The notes: generated by a model not told the origin, from the letters alone. A stretch of DNA of 64,000 nt from Psylliodes chrysocephalus (GCA_927349885.1 OV651829.1:17189112-17253111); one strand, 5' to 3'; numbered from the stretch's first letter, positions 29,706 to 42,330 are shown. Made by a program: numbers and translations.

Positions 29706-31617
29706 TACGCAACACTTTTAAAACATCTCGTACACATACACTAATAGTTTAGGAGCCCACTGCAAAATGTTGGGTCGATCAGTAGTATGGTTAAAATATA
29801 ATGTGTAGTAAGTAGTAATCCCTTGGCAGCCACTACAATATCGTTTGCGTTTTACGTTATAAAAAATTATTAACAATTGAAAATATGCGCCACCCTTCAC
29901 CCATCGCATTTTTGCTAAATTTTCGACCTAATCGATAGATAGTAATTAAATATAAATTTCTAATCCCGACTGCCGACCATTATCCCTTGCTTTAAGGGTG
30001 GCTGATGGGTTCGAAAAGTACTATATCAATGTTGTTTTTATACACTCATCGCTTTTATAGTCAAACTATATACCGTTGAAAAAGTCGCAAAATTTTCAAT
30101 AAAAAAATACCCGACTGCCGCGCGAAAGCGTTTGGATAACTTAGGCTGCCGCGATTTTGTGCGCGCGCAATATTCGGTCAAGTTTAAAATCCGCGCTTTA
30201 AAAAAGGCACAGTTCAAAGATTATATATTCTTTAAACTGTGGAAAAGGATAAGGAGTTTGGGAGTGTACGTAAAGCTGACGTTTATTTGACATCTTTTAT
30301 TGCCTCAAGTTGTAACTTGCATATTTGTTCCTTTGCCGTGATATTAATAAATTGTTATAGCGATGGCCAGGGGCATTATCCTCGGCTATCGTTTTCTGAA
30401 AAACGTATACGCTTTAGCAACATGCGAGCTAGTCGCTATTCTCGACATTCGTTTTAAAAGTGTGTACGTTTCTAAAACGGGTGTTTTACAGTCAGCGGAT
30501 TTTTCACACGTTTTTAATAAAACGTGCATGTTTTCAAGGATTTAGCTAATGTCACTTTTAGAATGATTCATAATATTGATTGATTTTAACAAAATCTAGG
30601 TAAACTAGTTTCTATTAATACCTATGATTTAGTTTTTTCTGAACTTGTATTTATTATGTGATTATAAAAAATCATCATTCGATAAATTTACAAATGGTTT
30701 GTTGTAATTAAATTACATATGCTGCGTTTGAATATCTATATCGGATGCAACTGAGATGTTGTGAATTTTTTATCACGTGATAGAGGATTAGATTTAAATG
30801 TAGATGTAATAAACAAATGCTCTAGACTTTATTGGTTACATGATAAAATGAAAATGATAACTTAGAAATTCATATTTTTTAAATTTGTACTTTTAAAACT
30901 AGAAATCAACCTAAATTTGAAATCTAAACAAAAATTAAACACACGAATCACTCTTATATTCACGCTAGCATAAACAAAGGATAAATCAATAATCTTGTCT
31001 TCACAGAAAACCTACTTTCTGGCATGGAACGAACATCTCATTTGAAAAATGTAATCTGGACAGCTACATCTGGAATAAACAAACGCAGATGTAGATATAG
31101 TAGATGTTTCCGATGTAGATGAGCAAACGCTCGAGATGTTAAAAATGCATCGGATGTGGATATTTAAACCCGGCAATATTCCTAATTTTTTTATGACTTG
31201 CATTACTTGAATTTAACAGTTTACAGTAAAGCCGGACATATTATTTGCTTGTTAAAAACGTACACGTTTTAAAAAACAAATACTCATCGAACGCCAGTTA
31301 AGAATATAGATTTCAAAAACTACTCGCTTTTCAACCATACACTTTCTAAAACGGTTCGTTTTTTAGCGATTGTCGAGGATATCCACCCAGGTGTTTTGTT
31401 TGCAAAAATGACGGTACACGGAAAAAAATGTGACTAGAAAATTTTACTACAATGTTGTAGTAGTAGACTTGTAGAAAAATACTTAACAAATTGTAGAAAA
31501 TTTTACTACAATTTATAGTTAAAAACTATTAATTATTGTAGCAACTGAATTGTCGAATAAAATGCTACAACAATAGGAAAGAAGTCCACAATGTTTAGTA
31601 TATTTTACTATTGTTTG
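29706..31617. other. Unassigned sequence to the end of contig B
   Basis: No gene is recognised. CCCGACTGCCG occurs at 29968 and 30111. CCTCGGCTATCG (30381) and its looser inverted form CGATTGTCGAGG (31366) could be ends of a ~1 kb element, but the match is weak. AAAACGTACACGTTTT (31253) is a short palindrome. Near 31440-31600 GTAGAAAATTTTACTAC-type palindromes recur. Confidence 0.35.
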
Positions 31618-32117
31618 NNNNNNNNNNNNNNNNNNNNNNNNNNNNNNNNNNNNNNNNNNNNNNNNNNNNNNNNNNNNNNNNNNNNNNNNNNNNNNNNNNN
31701 NNNNNNNNNNNNNNNNNNNNNNNNNNNNNNNNNNNNNNNNNNNNNNNNNNNNNNNNNNNNNNNNNNNNNNNNNNNNNNNNNNNNNNNNNNNNNNNNNNNN
31801 NNNNNNNNNNNNNNNNNNNNNNNNNNNNNNNNNNNNNNNNNNNNNNNNNNNNNNNNNNNNNNNNNNNNNNNNNNNNNNNNNNNNNNNNNNNNNNNNNNNN
31901 NNNNNNNNNNNNNNNNNNNNNNNNNNNNNNNNNNNNNNNNNNNNNNNNNNNNNNNNNNNNNNNNNNNNNNNNNNNNNNNNNNNNNNNNNNNNNNNNNNNN
32001 NNNNNNNNNNNNNNNNNNNNNNNNNNNNNNNNNNNNNNNNNNNNNNNNNNNNNNNNNNNNNNNNNNNNNNNNNNNNNNNNNNNNNNNNNNNNNNNNNNNN
32101 NNNNNNNNNNNNNNNNN
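31618..32117. other. Assembly gap, exactly 500 N
   Basis: Run of 500 N between contigs B and C, the same size as the first gap. Confidence 0.99.
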
Positions 32118-32310
32118 TATAATTTGTTTAACGGAAAGTTGGCTTTCATCTGATTCATCATCAATATTTGATGAAGAAATTTCTACATCATACAAAATAT
32201 ATCGTCGCGATAGGGAATCAAGCTCTTCAAATTGTGTAGTGAAGGCGTTTTAATAGCAGTGTTAAATGAAATTTTTAGTTTCTCTGAGCACAATATATAT
32301 CCCCTATAGT
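32118..32310 (+). pseudogene. LINE ORF2 endonuclease fragment (uninterrupted copy)
   Basis: IICLTESWLSSDSSSIFDEE, YKIYRRDRESSSSN and, after a frameshift, VLIAVLNEIFSFSEHNI form a continuous AP-endonuclease segment. At 32151/32152 it shows no trace of the 3 kb element that splits the same sentence in contig A at 8451-11437. It is the first sequence of contig C. A second repeat abuts near 32305, and the endonuclease resumes at 33520. Confidence 0.8.
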
Positions 32311-33500
32311 ATAGTAATGTTACTGGGATTCAAGAAATGGCTTTGAGTTACGCTGCGGCCAGACACAGGCCTCATGGCCTAGTATCGTTTTGAATTTTGA
32401 CACGTCCAACATCGGCACGTTCATTGGTTGAAGAGGAAGTTTTTGACAAGCGAAGCATGAAGTGTCAGTATTGACAAGTGATAATTTTTTGATTTTTTCT
32501 TCTACGAAATTTATACCATTTATTGTTGTTGTATTAAGTGCTTACTTATTTAATATGGGAAACAAAACGTACAACAAACTCAGAAAAAAGGGAATCAAGG
32601 AGAGATAGCTATGGCTGTCATCCAAGGGTCTCTGCCCTAGATAATACTTTTCCAGTGGGAAAAGCCTTTAAAATTCAAGTATAACAATTCCCTTCTTTTA
32701 ATGTAGGTGCCAATTTTGAGGTGTTTGTAATAATTTTTCTTAATATTATAATTTAACTATGGACACGATTCAAGGAGGGAGCCCTATGGCTGTCATCCAA
32801 GCCCTAGATAATAGGTTTCCAGTGGCAACAGCCTTTAAAATTCAAGTATAATAATTTACTGTTTCTGTTTTTCTCCTTTTTCGAAGTAGGTGTCCATTTA
32901 AACTAAATTTTTTTATTTCACTTATTGATTTTAGCATTTTTCAGTATAATGGATATGGCTAGAGTTATCCTCGACTTTAAAATAAATTAAATAAGTTTTA
33001 TAATTTTTTAAATAAAATACTTTATTCAATTTTTTGTTTTTTTTACCAGAGACAATTTTTTTCAGAACTAACCTTTATAGGTAAAAAATAAATGATTCAG
33101 GTACAATTAAAAAGTATATTACATGTTTTTTTAAATGTGTTATTGTTAATCCAAATGCTGCTATTATTGTAATAGCTAACAATAAAAGAATTAGTATTAT
33201 TTTTAGCTGTCAAAATAAATATAGCGCGTGGATTTACAGCTCGTTTGATCGAACATGCAATATACTTCTCAATTATTGCCGAATGAATATATTTAAAAAT
33301 TCCCGCCATTCCGCTGCTGAAAATTTACGATTTTGGCGGGAAATTGAAATTTCGCCTTAAAATTAAATTTGAATTTACCTCCATATCGAGTTAGTTGAGT
33401 GGCCAGACACATACACTTTTAAGCGCTGCACACTTAGTGCCAACTCTTTAACAAGTGAGATGCACTACTAGAGGGGATACATTGTGTCTCTGAGGACTCG
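32311..33500. repeat. Repeat interrupting the LINE endonuclease, plus AT-rich filler
   Basis: The part up to 32824 duplicates 11590-12108. It holds two tandem blocks around CTATGGCTGTCATCCAAG / CCTTTAAAATTCAAGTATAA and a short palindrome AGGCCTCATGGCCT near 32368. No coding capacity is recognised. Confidence 0.6.
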
Positions 33501-33519
33501 TGGACCTCTGAAGCTGATG

Positions 33520-33975
33520 ATGTTGGGGTCACCGTTATACCCAACCGCGAAAAACAATACAAAGTTGTGTTTACATACCTCCCAGAGACAGGGTGGCACT
33601 AAATTTATTTTGCACTAAATTTCTTCATATTTTTCTAGATAAAATAAATGATAACTATATCATTTTTGGCGATTTTAATTTACCACAAATTAAGTGGTTT
33701 AAAGATACTATCGATAATTACTACAAACCAAACAATTATAGTGATTTCAGTTCTAGTTTATTGGTGGACACCATGTCCTTGGCTGGTATGTATCAATACA
33801 ATTAGACACTTTAGATCTGGTTTTAAATAATAATTTTTTAATAAAAAATATAAAGTCGTCTACTTTACCACTGGTTGCTGAGGATCCATCACATAATACT
33901 CTAGAATTTGATATTAAAAATTCTAATGTAACGAAAAAACTTCAATTTAGCAAACTACACTGAAATAAATAATCT
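33520..33975 (+). pseudogene. LINE ORF2 endonuclease fragment, C-terminal part
   Basis: It reads KQYKVVFTYLPRDRVALN, then NDNYIIFGDFNLPQIKW (GDFN catalytic motif), SSLLVDTMSLAGM, LDLVLNN and LVAEDPSHNTLEFDI (terminal D..H motif of AP endonucleases). Stops and a frameshift near 33800 disable it. It is probably the same insertion as 32118-32310. Confidence 0.8.
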
Positions 33976-34009
33976 TCTATCTAGCTGGGACTAATTCCCG
34001 GGGCCCGGA

Positions 34010-34150
34010 CTCAAATGGGGGCCCGGCAGCTTTGGTGAGGACGTTTTTTATTTTTGTAGAAGTTCGGCACAAGAGGGAGGACTTTTTTTATAGAGATTTC
34101 GCTAAAGAGGAGGAGACGTTTTTGCTTGAATACTTTTTTTTAGAAATGTA
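34010..34150 (+). repeat. GGGCCCGG / GAGGAG-type repeat, copy 1
   Basis: GGGGGCCCGGCAGC and the following GAGGA(C/G)-TTTTTT rhythm match, inverted, the block 54840-55020. I have no family name for it. Confidence 0.5.
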
Positions 34151-35509
34151 ATATTGAAAATAAAAAGTCAACGTCAATACATTTCATAGTTGTTCAGTCT
34201 TTCGTTCTAAATCAAATCATTTCTCGTTTGCCCGTGTGGAATTCACTCTCCATAAGGTGTGAGAGTCACCAATTTAGCATCTCTCGAATTTTATTTATTG
34301 TTCGTGTGAATTTATTAATGCGGCTATGAACATGAAGAATGAGACAAATGGCCTACAATAAATAGCAATTCATCTTCTTTAAATGACAACTAGGATTCCA
34401 TTTACAGGCGTGTGTAGTTATCACATATACATTTAGTCGGTCATAGCCAGAGATAACCAGGAGATGTAACTATTAACAAATATCGTGCGGCCGTGAATAA
34501 GACATATTCTAAGGGACACAGTAGGGTATAATCACAATATATTGTGGGTATAATATCCGCTGTTGTCATTGTTAGTAAAGTGTATGTATTAAAATATTCG
34601 CTCAAGAAAACGATTCACCTCCCACTCTTTTGTCACATAGCTGAATTTTTCACAGATGAAAGGTCATGATAAGGTAACCCTTTTTCCGGAGTTAATACAA
34701 AATTAGACTGTGCAGAAGGGCACTATCATCAAAAATCCAGATATTGAAACCACCGAATAGAGAAAAAAATACTAATTTTTTGGTCAAATGCACAATAAAA
34801 TCTTTGTAGGAAGTAATTGTTTATACTTATTTAAAAAAAATCATTTGCATTAGCACTTACGGCCGAAAAAAAATATAAACGTAAATATCTTGGTTTTAGC
34901 CCTTCAAAAATTTAGTTAAAAAGTCGTCTTTTTTAAATATACCACTCATTTAACAAAAAACGAAGGCCTAAATGAAAAAAAAAACATTCTATATAAAATT
35001 TTTGCTTATGTGTTGAGAAGGTAACAGAGTAAACACTATATTTTTTGCTTTTGAATTAACAAAGATATAACAATAAACAATGAGAGATGTCATAGGTTTA
35101 TGCTGTAATTAATTCTTACCGTCAAATTTATCGACTCAGTGTATCTTTCTCTTCACCTTCAAACGTAGCATAGCTCTGTTTCTCTCTACGTGCGGGCTGA
35201 TGTATCACATTATTGATATGGTAGGATTTTTCATTTTTTTTATTATAAAACTTCTTGTTATATTCCATAGGGCAATGTGTCATATTGTTATCTGTTTTTA
35301 CTAAAGAATTAATAAGTGTATGTGTTATATATTAAATTACCTAATAAATTGGGAAAAAATATAGACATTTTTGCATCTTTATTATATCTACATTCATCCT
35401 GTTGCAGCTAAATATATTTGGGTAAGTTATAAGTTTTCGTTTAAAATTTTAATTACGGATTTGTTGCTGCAAGTAGCTGAGACAAAAATTATATCAAAAT
35501 AGGAAAGCC

Positions 35510-36770
35510 CAAAAGTTGCATATCATTTAAAGAATATGCTCATATATTTGTAAACATTATTTTTAGAAATAAATTTAATGCTCAAATGATAGATGTGGTA
35601 TTTGATCATTATAAAGGACATTCTATCAAAAATACAACACGTTAAAAGAGAGGATTTCAGAAATAAATTGATATAGAAATTGACCGACCCAATATTCCAC
35701 TTCCGCAACAATAGAACTTGTTTATTCATTAGATATTTAACAAAAGACGTTTAACACATTTTCTGCCAGAGCAACTTCTTCAAAACTCCATTCAGCAAAA
35801 GCATATTCAATTTCTAACTAGTGGTGGATTCGCGAAAATCAATAAATATGGAAAGAATTTTGAACCATCAAAAGACGATTTTTTTAAATTCAAATCACGA
35901 AGACGCTAATAATCGTATCTCATTGCACATATTGTCAGCCAAAAATTCGGTGCATTCACGCTGCATTATTTATTGCAACGATACAGATGTCTTATTAATT
36001 TATTTTAAGAAGTTTTTGACTAAAGATATATGGTTCAGAACAGGGCGAGGAGACTCAAGAAGATTTCTAGCAGTACATTATTTAAATTTGGATGAAAACC
36101 TTCTAAAAAATATGCCTGCTTTTCATTCCGACCGGTTGTGATACAACCATTTAATTGTCCGGCATTGGGAACAAAACCTGTTGGAAAACCTACCTTGAAA
36201 ACCATTACTTTTTGGATGGATTTGGCACTGATCAGTACTCTGAAAACATATTCTCTAATCTTGAAAGAATTTTCCTAAAAATGTATTCAAAACTGCCAAT
36301 GTTACTTTCATTAACATTTTGAGGGGATTATTGACCTCTTCAAAAACCATCGCTAAATTACCACCGACTGAAGACGACCTAAGACTACATTGTTTGATGT
36401 TTTTACCAGCTAAATATTTGGCTAACCTCTTTAAACCCAGATGCAGCTTCCTAATGTTGAAGAGTATGGACGGAAAGTAGATCAAGATGGAAGTCTGATA
36501 CCCACTTTTAAGACTCTGCCCGACCTGCCACCAGACATAACAGAACTTACATCATGCAAATGCAAAAAACATACTATACAATATTCTAACAATAATATTC
36601 TGTTCTAGACTGTGGAAGCAAAATTTGCAAATGCAGGAAAAAAAATATTTACTGTATCGGTTCCTGCACCTGTATGGCACAGAAAACTGCAGAAATAGTT
36701 TGACCACAGCCGCTAATGTTTTGGAAAATGTTGATTCGTGTGGTGAATCTGATTCTGATTAGTTTGAAAG
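35510..36770 (+). pseudogene. Conserved unnamed element protein with DTDVL motif and Cys-rich tail
   Basis: Shifted frames read SFKEYAHIFVNIIFRNKFNA, MIDVVFDHYKGHSIKNTTR, a loose SNHEDANNRISLHILS (family: NHEEADTRI..H), RCIIYCNDTDVLLIYFKKFL, DIWFRTGRGDSRRFL and LLKNMPAFHSDRL (family: LxAFHAxTGCD). Downstream come TLPDLPPDITELTSCKCKK and a Cys-rich CKC...CRC tail. I recognise this layout from uncharacterised insect and cnidarian proteins often annotated only as hypothetical. The conserved acidic residues suggest a nuclease-like fold, which is inference. Several stops and shifts make this copy dead. It sits between long inverted repeats, which supports a transposon origin. Confidence 0.6.
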
Positions 36771-36825
36771 TCTTGTAATTATAAATTTTAATATTATTAA
36801 TTTATGCTTTATATACTTCCTTCCA

Positions 36826-36884
<59 letters not shown>
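36826..36884. repeat. (ATT)n microsatellite
   Basis: About 59 bp of perfect ATT repeat lies just 3' of the element protein relic. Confidence 0.95.
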
Positions 36885-36885
<1 letters not shown>

Positions 36886-37507
36886 ATTTATTTATATTGG
36901 GGATTTATTGTATTTTGCAAAGCAATAGCCTTACTGTTTATAATTGATACTTCAATAAATACCTTTAATAAATAGTTTATATTTTCTTATTTTCATTTTA
37001 CATTAAAAATAAAAAAGAAATCTTGAAGTAATTAGTACACCCTATTAAACATGGTGGATAAATCAATAATCCCTGTATAAAATAATATAAGAGGGGTCAA
37101 ACTGGATTGCATACATTTCGATAGATGCATAAAGAGTCGATAGGCTCTGCCTTTAATGTTTGCTTTCTAGTAAAACCATGACATCGCTAATGGTTTATTG
37201 CTATATTTTTGTTAATTTAAAAGCAACAAATATGAGGAAAGTAATTTTACCTTGTCAATACATAGGCGAAACTTTTATAAAGAATAGTTTTTTTTCATTT
37301 AGGCCTTCGTTTTTCGTCAAATGAGAGGTATATTTCTAAAAGAAGATTTTTTATACAAATTTGTAGACGGTTGAAACTGAGACATTTAAATTTTTTTTCG
37401 ATCATAAGGGCTAATGTAAATGATTTTTTTTAAATAATTATAAAAAAATACTTCCTACAAAGACTTAATTGAGCATTAGAACAAAAAATAGGCATTTTTA
37501 ACCAAAT

Positions 37508-38419
37508 TAGATGTAATTTCATTAAATTAGATGTAATAATTTTCAACAAATTCCAAAACCTAGTGATGTTAGATTGGAAGTGGCAACAGGGCTTACACCG
37601 GCAAGAAAAGTTACGTTAAGTAGTAAAAGCTCGGGCAGTTATTCATTGATAAAACTATGTAAAATTCTTCACTGTATCCCTTCTTTTACTTCTCACCTTT
37701 CGTCGCCTCGCCCCGCGTCTAGAAATAGAATGTTTTGAGTGCGAACTGTTCTTGGCACCATGAATATTATATTTTATGAATGACTTGTTATATCTCTGTT
37801 ATCTCTGGTCATAGCCAACTGTACAGATTTTTTTGGCTCACACGTTAAAACATTTTAGCTTTATTGCATGCTAGATGTCAGAAATCTCCTATAAGATCAA
37901 TCACCCATCACATCCGTTTGTTGTAATCTGCTGTATAAAATATAAGAAGATTCGACCTAATATGGAGAATTTAATTATTACTTTTAACAATAAAATGAAA
38001 ACTACTTTTTTATGTCTTAAAATTTAAGTTTTATTTAAAAGTAATTACAGTTATTACAATGTCTGTGACTCACGGAAATGGATATTGTTATGGGTTTTTA
38101 TAGATTGATGCTGGCAGGGCCGGTTTCCTCCATTTCATTGGATTCTGTGATATCAAAATGGGCCTAATAGAACTTGAATAATAATGATAAACAATAAATA
38201 CAATAAAAAATAACATTGCTATAAATTAAAGGATAAATATTGAAGAGATAGTTCGATTTCTTAGATTTAGATGCAAATAAAGATGAGACACTTAATTATA
38301 TTTAGACGTGAGAGCGATAAAGAGAGTAATTGGATTAACCACGCCCTTTCGATGGTAAGCATGGGATATTGCGATTCGCACTGGACCACGTATTATTCTA
38401 TTTCTCTCTATTCAATAGC
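37508..38419. other. No recognisable feature
   Basis: It has a tandem AAATTAGATGTAAT duplication at 37503-37540. GGCAGGGCCGGTTTCCTCC near 38112 resembles a hAT-type end without a partner. Confidence 0.35.
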
Positions 38420-38770
38420 ATTGTGTTTACATACTATTCTCCTGGAGTCAGGATTGAAAAGTGAACATATTGTATTTTTATTTTTAAATTAAAACGGATA
38501 TTTTGTCTTTCTGATATATAAGGGTAAAATGTTCTTTGATAATATGAAATAAACTTATTTTGCATGGATTCTAATTTGTCAACATAAATTAAGTAGCGGG
38601 GATTCCAAATGATAGAGCTATACATGAGAATACTGTTGACATAAGCCATGTACATTGTACAAGGTTCTGACAGTATGTGGGTTTTTTAGTTCAAAAGAAT
38701 ATCTAAAGATAAAACCTAATTCTCTGTGTGCCTTATTAGCTACATTATTAGTATATAGTTCATGATTAGA
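38420..38770 (-). pseudogene. LINE RT thumb / C-terminal fragment
   Basis: The minus strand reads YTNNVANKAHRELGFIFRYS, a shift, MYMAYVNSILMYSSIIWNPR and DKLESMQNKFI. This is the region after the RT palm in jockey/CR1-type ORF2 (compare FSHLNFCDSVYGP in the LINE at the right edge). Confidence 0.75.
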
Positions 38771-38838
38771 GGTAGATACCCACTCCCCTGCCTACCACAT
38801 TATTTAATTCGAAAAAAGTTTATTTTGAATAAAACAAT

Positions 38839-39271
38839 GTCTGTTTGCTATACTTACGCGGGTTTCGGATTAACAAAATTATGCAAATTAGTTATTGACA
38901 ACCAATTCCAATAAGCCTCTTCCCAAGAAATTAGGTAAAATTGCCCTAATGGTCAGATTTAAATTAAAATAACATTAGGGTAGGTATTAAATTTGTTACA
39001 AATATTGCAGTTGAATTGATTCTTTGCAAGTGTTGACATTGTATGTATACTGTAAATAGCCACATTAGACTCCATTAATGAAGAAGTTTAATTCTGCTCT
39101 CAATTATACAAAAGATTCTCCATTATTATTTAATTAAAAAGTTGTACATTATTTTTCATTTCATTTAACCAGTTGATATTTCCCCAAGGAACAGGTCAAA
39201 CTTTCGGGTACTTACCTGGAAATACTCATAACATTTTTAATCCGAAACCCGCGTAAGTATAACGAACAGAC
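38839..39271. repeat. MITE with ~33-bp terminal inverted repeats
   Basis: GTCTGTTTGCTATACTTACG, continuing CGGGTTTCGGATTA, starts at 38839. Its inverse TAATCCGAAACCCGCGTAAG..CAGAC ends at 39271 with two mismatches. The interior is non-coding and no clear TSD was found. Confidence 0.75.
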
Positions 39272-40440
39272 TGTAGCTACATTTACCGCATTAGTAACCC
39301 TATCACTTTTAACTTGTTGAGTTACCTACGACACTGGTTACCAATATTTTAGGTACTCCCGTACTATATATAATAACTTTATCGGGTATTTGTAAAAAAA
39401 AATAAATAATTTACAACAGCCATTATACAATTAGAATTTCCTAACATTTTTCGAGATGTTTCAAATCATTTTATTTTAAGATCGTGTAGGTAGATGTAAT
39501 AAAATTTAAAAAAAATAACAGTACCTATATAGATATATGATCCTTTTTTTTGTAAGTATAATCTGCATTTAAAGCATCGGCATCTGCCTTAAGTCAATCT
39601 TCGATTTTATTATCGATGAAGAATTATGACGCTCTATATTCCGAAGCCAGGAACGGACTCATTCAAATTTAATGCACGGGTATCTGAATAGCAAAAATTT
39701 CTAATTTAAAAGAAAGGAAAGTTGGAATTACATTCTTCTGGAATGTGTGGTACTCTAGAATCCAAGGGCACTCACTATACCTGTCAGGATTCCTCCCCAA
39801 ACTTAGAGCATCTTCAAATTCTAAACTTCCTACTATAGGATTTTTTTAGGCGTTTGAGAATACTTTCTCACCGCTTCTGCGACACCATAGTTTGCAATAC
39901 CTAGATCTTTTAGGTTGCAGTGTATTTAACACCCTGTAGCTTTGCCAGGTCTCACAATACATTATTAAAACCATGGTTGGCACGAAAGTGTTTCATTTTC
40001 ATTAATCATTCAACTTTCTTTTGTATTAGTCATAAAAATTGGCCACCAAATTCCAGAGGCAGTTCCTCCATTCTTCGAATGGTCCTATAAGATATTAAAT
40101 TATAAATGAGTGGAAATTATTAATGAAAAATGATTAAGAAAGTTGAAGAAATAATGGAAATATATTTATTTGAAGCTTGCGTATATGGTTAGGAAATAAA
40201 TAAACAATGGTGAATATAAACATATAAAAATAATTTAACACAAAATGATGAAAAACATGAAAAAAGCTAATAAAAGAAGTGATTGACTACTGTAAAGTGG
40301 TACAGAAAGCCTATAAACTGCAAACAGTAGAGACTACAAAAAATATCGAAAATTTGTAAAAATTAAAATAACCAAAAAAGGTTGACGGCTGTATGCACGT
40401 AGTTTAGATTAAAAAGAAAAGACTTGTATTTCGTAAAAAA
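39272..40440. other. Mostly unassigned; short LINE C-terminal relic at 39710-39850
   Basis: ILLECVVL..NPRAL on the plus strand (39735-39790) matches the HILxxCxALxxxRxL motif of I-group LINE C-termini and is similar in sequence to 56200-56385. The rest shows nothing that I can name. Confidence 0.4.
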
Positions 40441-40449
40441 ATTTTTAAT

Positions 40450-42325
40450 TATTAAATTGATCATATCGAAAGCTGATAAAGGCAATTGTTTAGTAATATT
40501 CTTAATCAAGTTGACTACTTAAATAAAGTAAATAACTTTTTTACAGAAAATATCTTTAATATCTTGGCTAATAACCCTTTCAATACTTTCATGAGAAAAA
40601 CTAAAGCCTTACTTAAGTTAAACAAAGATTTTTTAGCAGAATTTCAAGCTTAAAATTGCATGGTACCATCCTATTCAATCATGCCTCGCTTGTACGGACT
40701 TCCAAAGATCCACAAGACGGACATACCCATTAGGTCAGTTATAAGTTTCAAAATCACCACTTTTATTTACAACTTAATTCATGATCTCACACAAGTAATA
40801 GTTTAGAATTTTGTAATAAAATGAAAAATTTCAACATCCCTGACCATGGTTTCTTTCGTTCTTAGCAACCTGTACACCTCGGTCCCAAGATTTGAGACCA
40901 TGTCTTTGGTTCGGGAGGTTTTGAGAATTACAAACGTTTCTGCCAATAACACAATCATCATTTTACAATTTTTAAACCTGTGCTTCAAAATTTCTTCACT
41001 TTTAACAACATCACCTATGAACAACTGGATGGCCTTGTTATGGGATGTGGCCCATCTCCTCTAACCGCTGATATCTTCATGAACCATCTAGAAACCAGCT
41101 ACATTATTCCACAACATAAGAATATTTTAATTTACCACAGATGTGGATGACATTTTTTGCCTAATAAATGGTGATGCCAACACTCCTAATATTTTAAATT
41201 TAATTAACACTATCCATATAAAGCCATATAAAATTCACTCAGGAAGCCGAAAAAGAATGTTATTTGAACTTTTTGGACCTTTCTATCCACAGGCAGGGTA
41301 ACAAATTTGAATTTAGCACATCGATGGCTAAGTTCTAACATGCCGTATCCCGCAAAAATAAATCTTTATAGGAGACACAGAAAAACTTGTGTGATCGTAC
41401 ACAAATATTCTGTAAAATATTATACAAACTTTTAGAATTAATAAAAATTAAGCAATTCTATTGCAGAAAGGCTGTAAGCTATTAGAATTACCGTTGGATT
41501 GGCACGGGAAGCTTAAATAGGCAAAATCGTAATTGCTAAAATATTGTGGGTTACAACATGTTAGAATTTAACCATCGATATATAGAAAACCCACCCAAAC
41601 AGACCACGTGATACACTATTCTTCAAATTACTCTCACCAACATAAAATGTCTGCTTTCTGTTGCTATATTCATAGACTTCTATCAATCCCACTAAATAAA
41701 ACTATCTTCAAGAATTAAATATACTTAAACAAATTGCATTTAACAACGGGTATGACCCGGACATAATTCAATCTCTATGATCACCAAAATTAAATTCACG
41801 AAAATTAAAAAATTAGCCTACCCTAATTTGAGTCATATTAATAATTTATACATATCAATCCCCTTCTGGGAAAATAATTTAGCTAAGAGCATCTCAAAAA
41901 TGTTTGCTAACAACGTAGATAACATTAAAGTCTCTTTCAAATCAATTAATAAATTATACTCTCATCTAGTCAACACCAAAGCAAAACAAATTTGTTAGAC
42001 AAGAGTGAAGTGTACAGGTTGCAAATGCAGCGATTGGCAGTTATATTGGCAGAATTTGCAGATCTTTGGGAGTCCGGATAGGCGAGCACATCAAGAAGCC
42101 GGACACATCTGCATTTGGACATCACTTGAGGTTCAATCAACATAATTTTAGCCCAACAAAAAACTCCAAATTATTAGTCAACTTGAACACAAAAAAATTC
42201 AACTTATTAGATTTCCATGAAGATGTTGAAATTACCCTTGAAAGAGCCAACATTATCCTCTGTCTCAACACTCAAGTGAACCTTAACAGAATGTTCATAC
42301 CACTCCATAGACAACTCAATTAACC
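40450..42325 (+). pseudogene. Penelope-like retroelement (RT plus GIY-YIG endonuclease) relic
   Basis: Segments in order: ISKADKGNCLVI, DYLNKVNNFFTENIFNIL, YSIMPRLYGLPKIHKTDIPI with RSVISF (diagnostic Penelope LPKIHK region), LSNLYTSVPRFETM, DVDDIFCLI (RT active site, Tyr lost), then SYIGRICRSLGVRIGEHIKK (YIG motif of GIY-YIG) and an open 85-codon tail (42066-42323) with SAFGHHLRFNQHNF and RANIILCLNTQVNLN. Many stops and frameshifts are present. Penelope elements use a GIY-YIG nuclease for target nicking. Long terminal repeats were not identified. Confidence 0.85.
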
Positions 42326-42330
42326 CTCAA

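Larger units (their letters stand above)
34767..37507 (+). mobile_element. 2.7 kb element with ~335-bp terminal inverted repeats
   Basis: 34767-35102 and 37173-37507 are inverted copies with many small differences. They share CTTTGTAGGAAGTA, TTTAAAAAAAATCATTT, AACGAAGGCCTAAATGAAAA and AACAATAAAC-like blocks. The single gene relic inside (35510-36770) is centred between the arms, as expected for a DNA transposon. Exact ends and a TSD were not found. TCATAGCCAGAGATAACC (34439) and CTCTGGTCATAGCC (37803) lie further out and may belong to a larger unit. Confidence 0.65.

Noticed and set aside
30363..31390. 1 kb element with CCTCGGCTATCG / CGATTGTCGAGG ends
   Set aside because: The inverted match is short and imperfect and no TSD was found. 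It is mentioned only within the unassigned stretch.
38839..39271. CACTA-type element
   Set aside because: The ends do not start with CACTA/G and there is no clear 2-3-bp TSD, so it is kept as an unclassified MITE.
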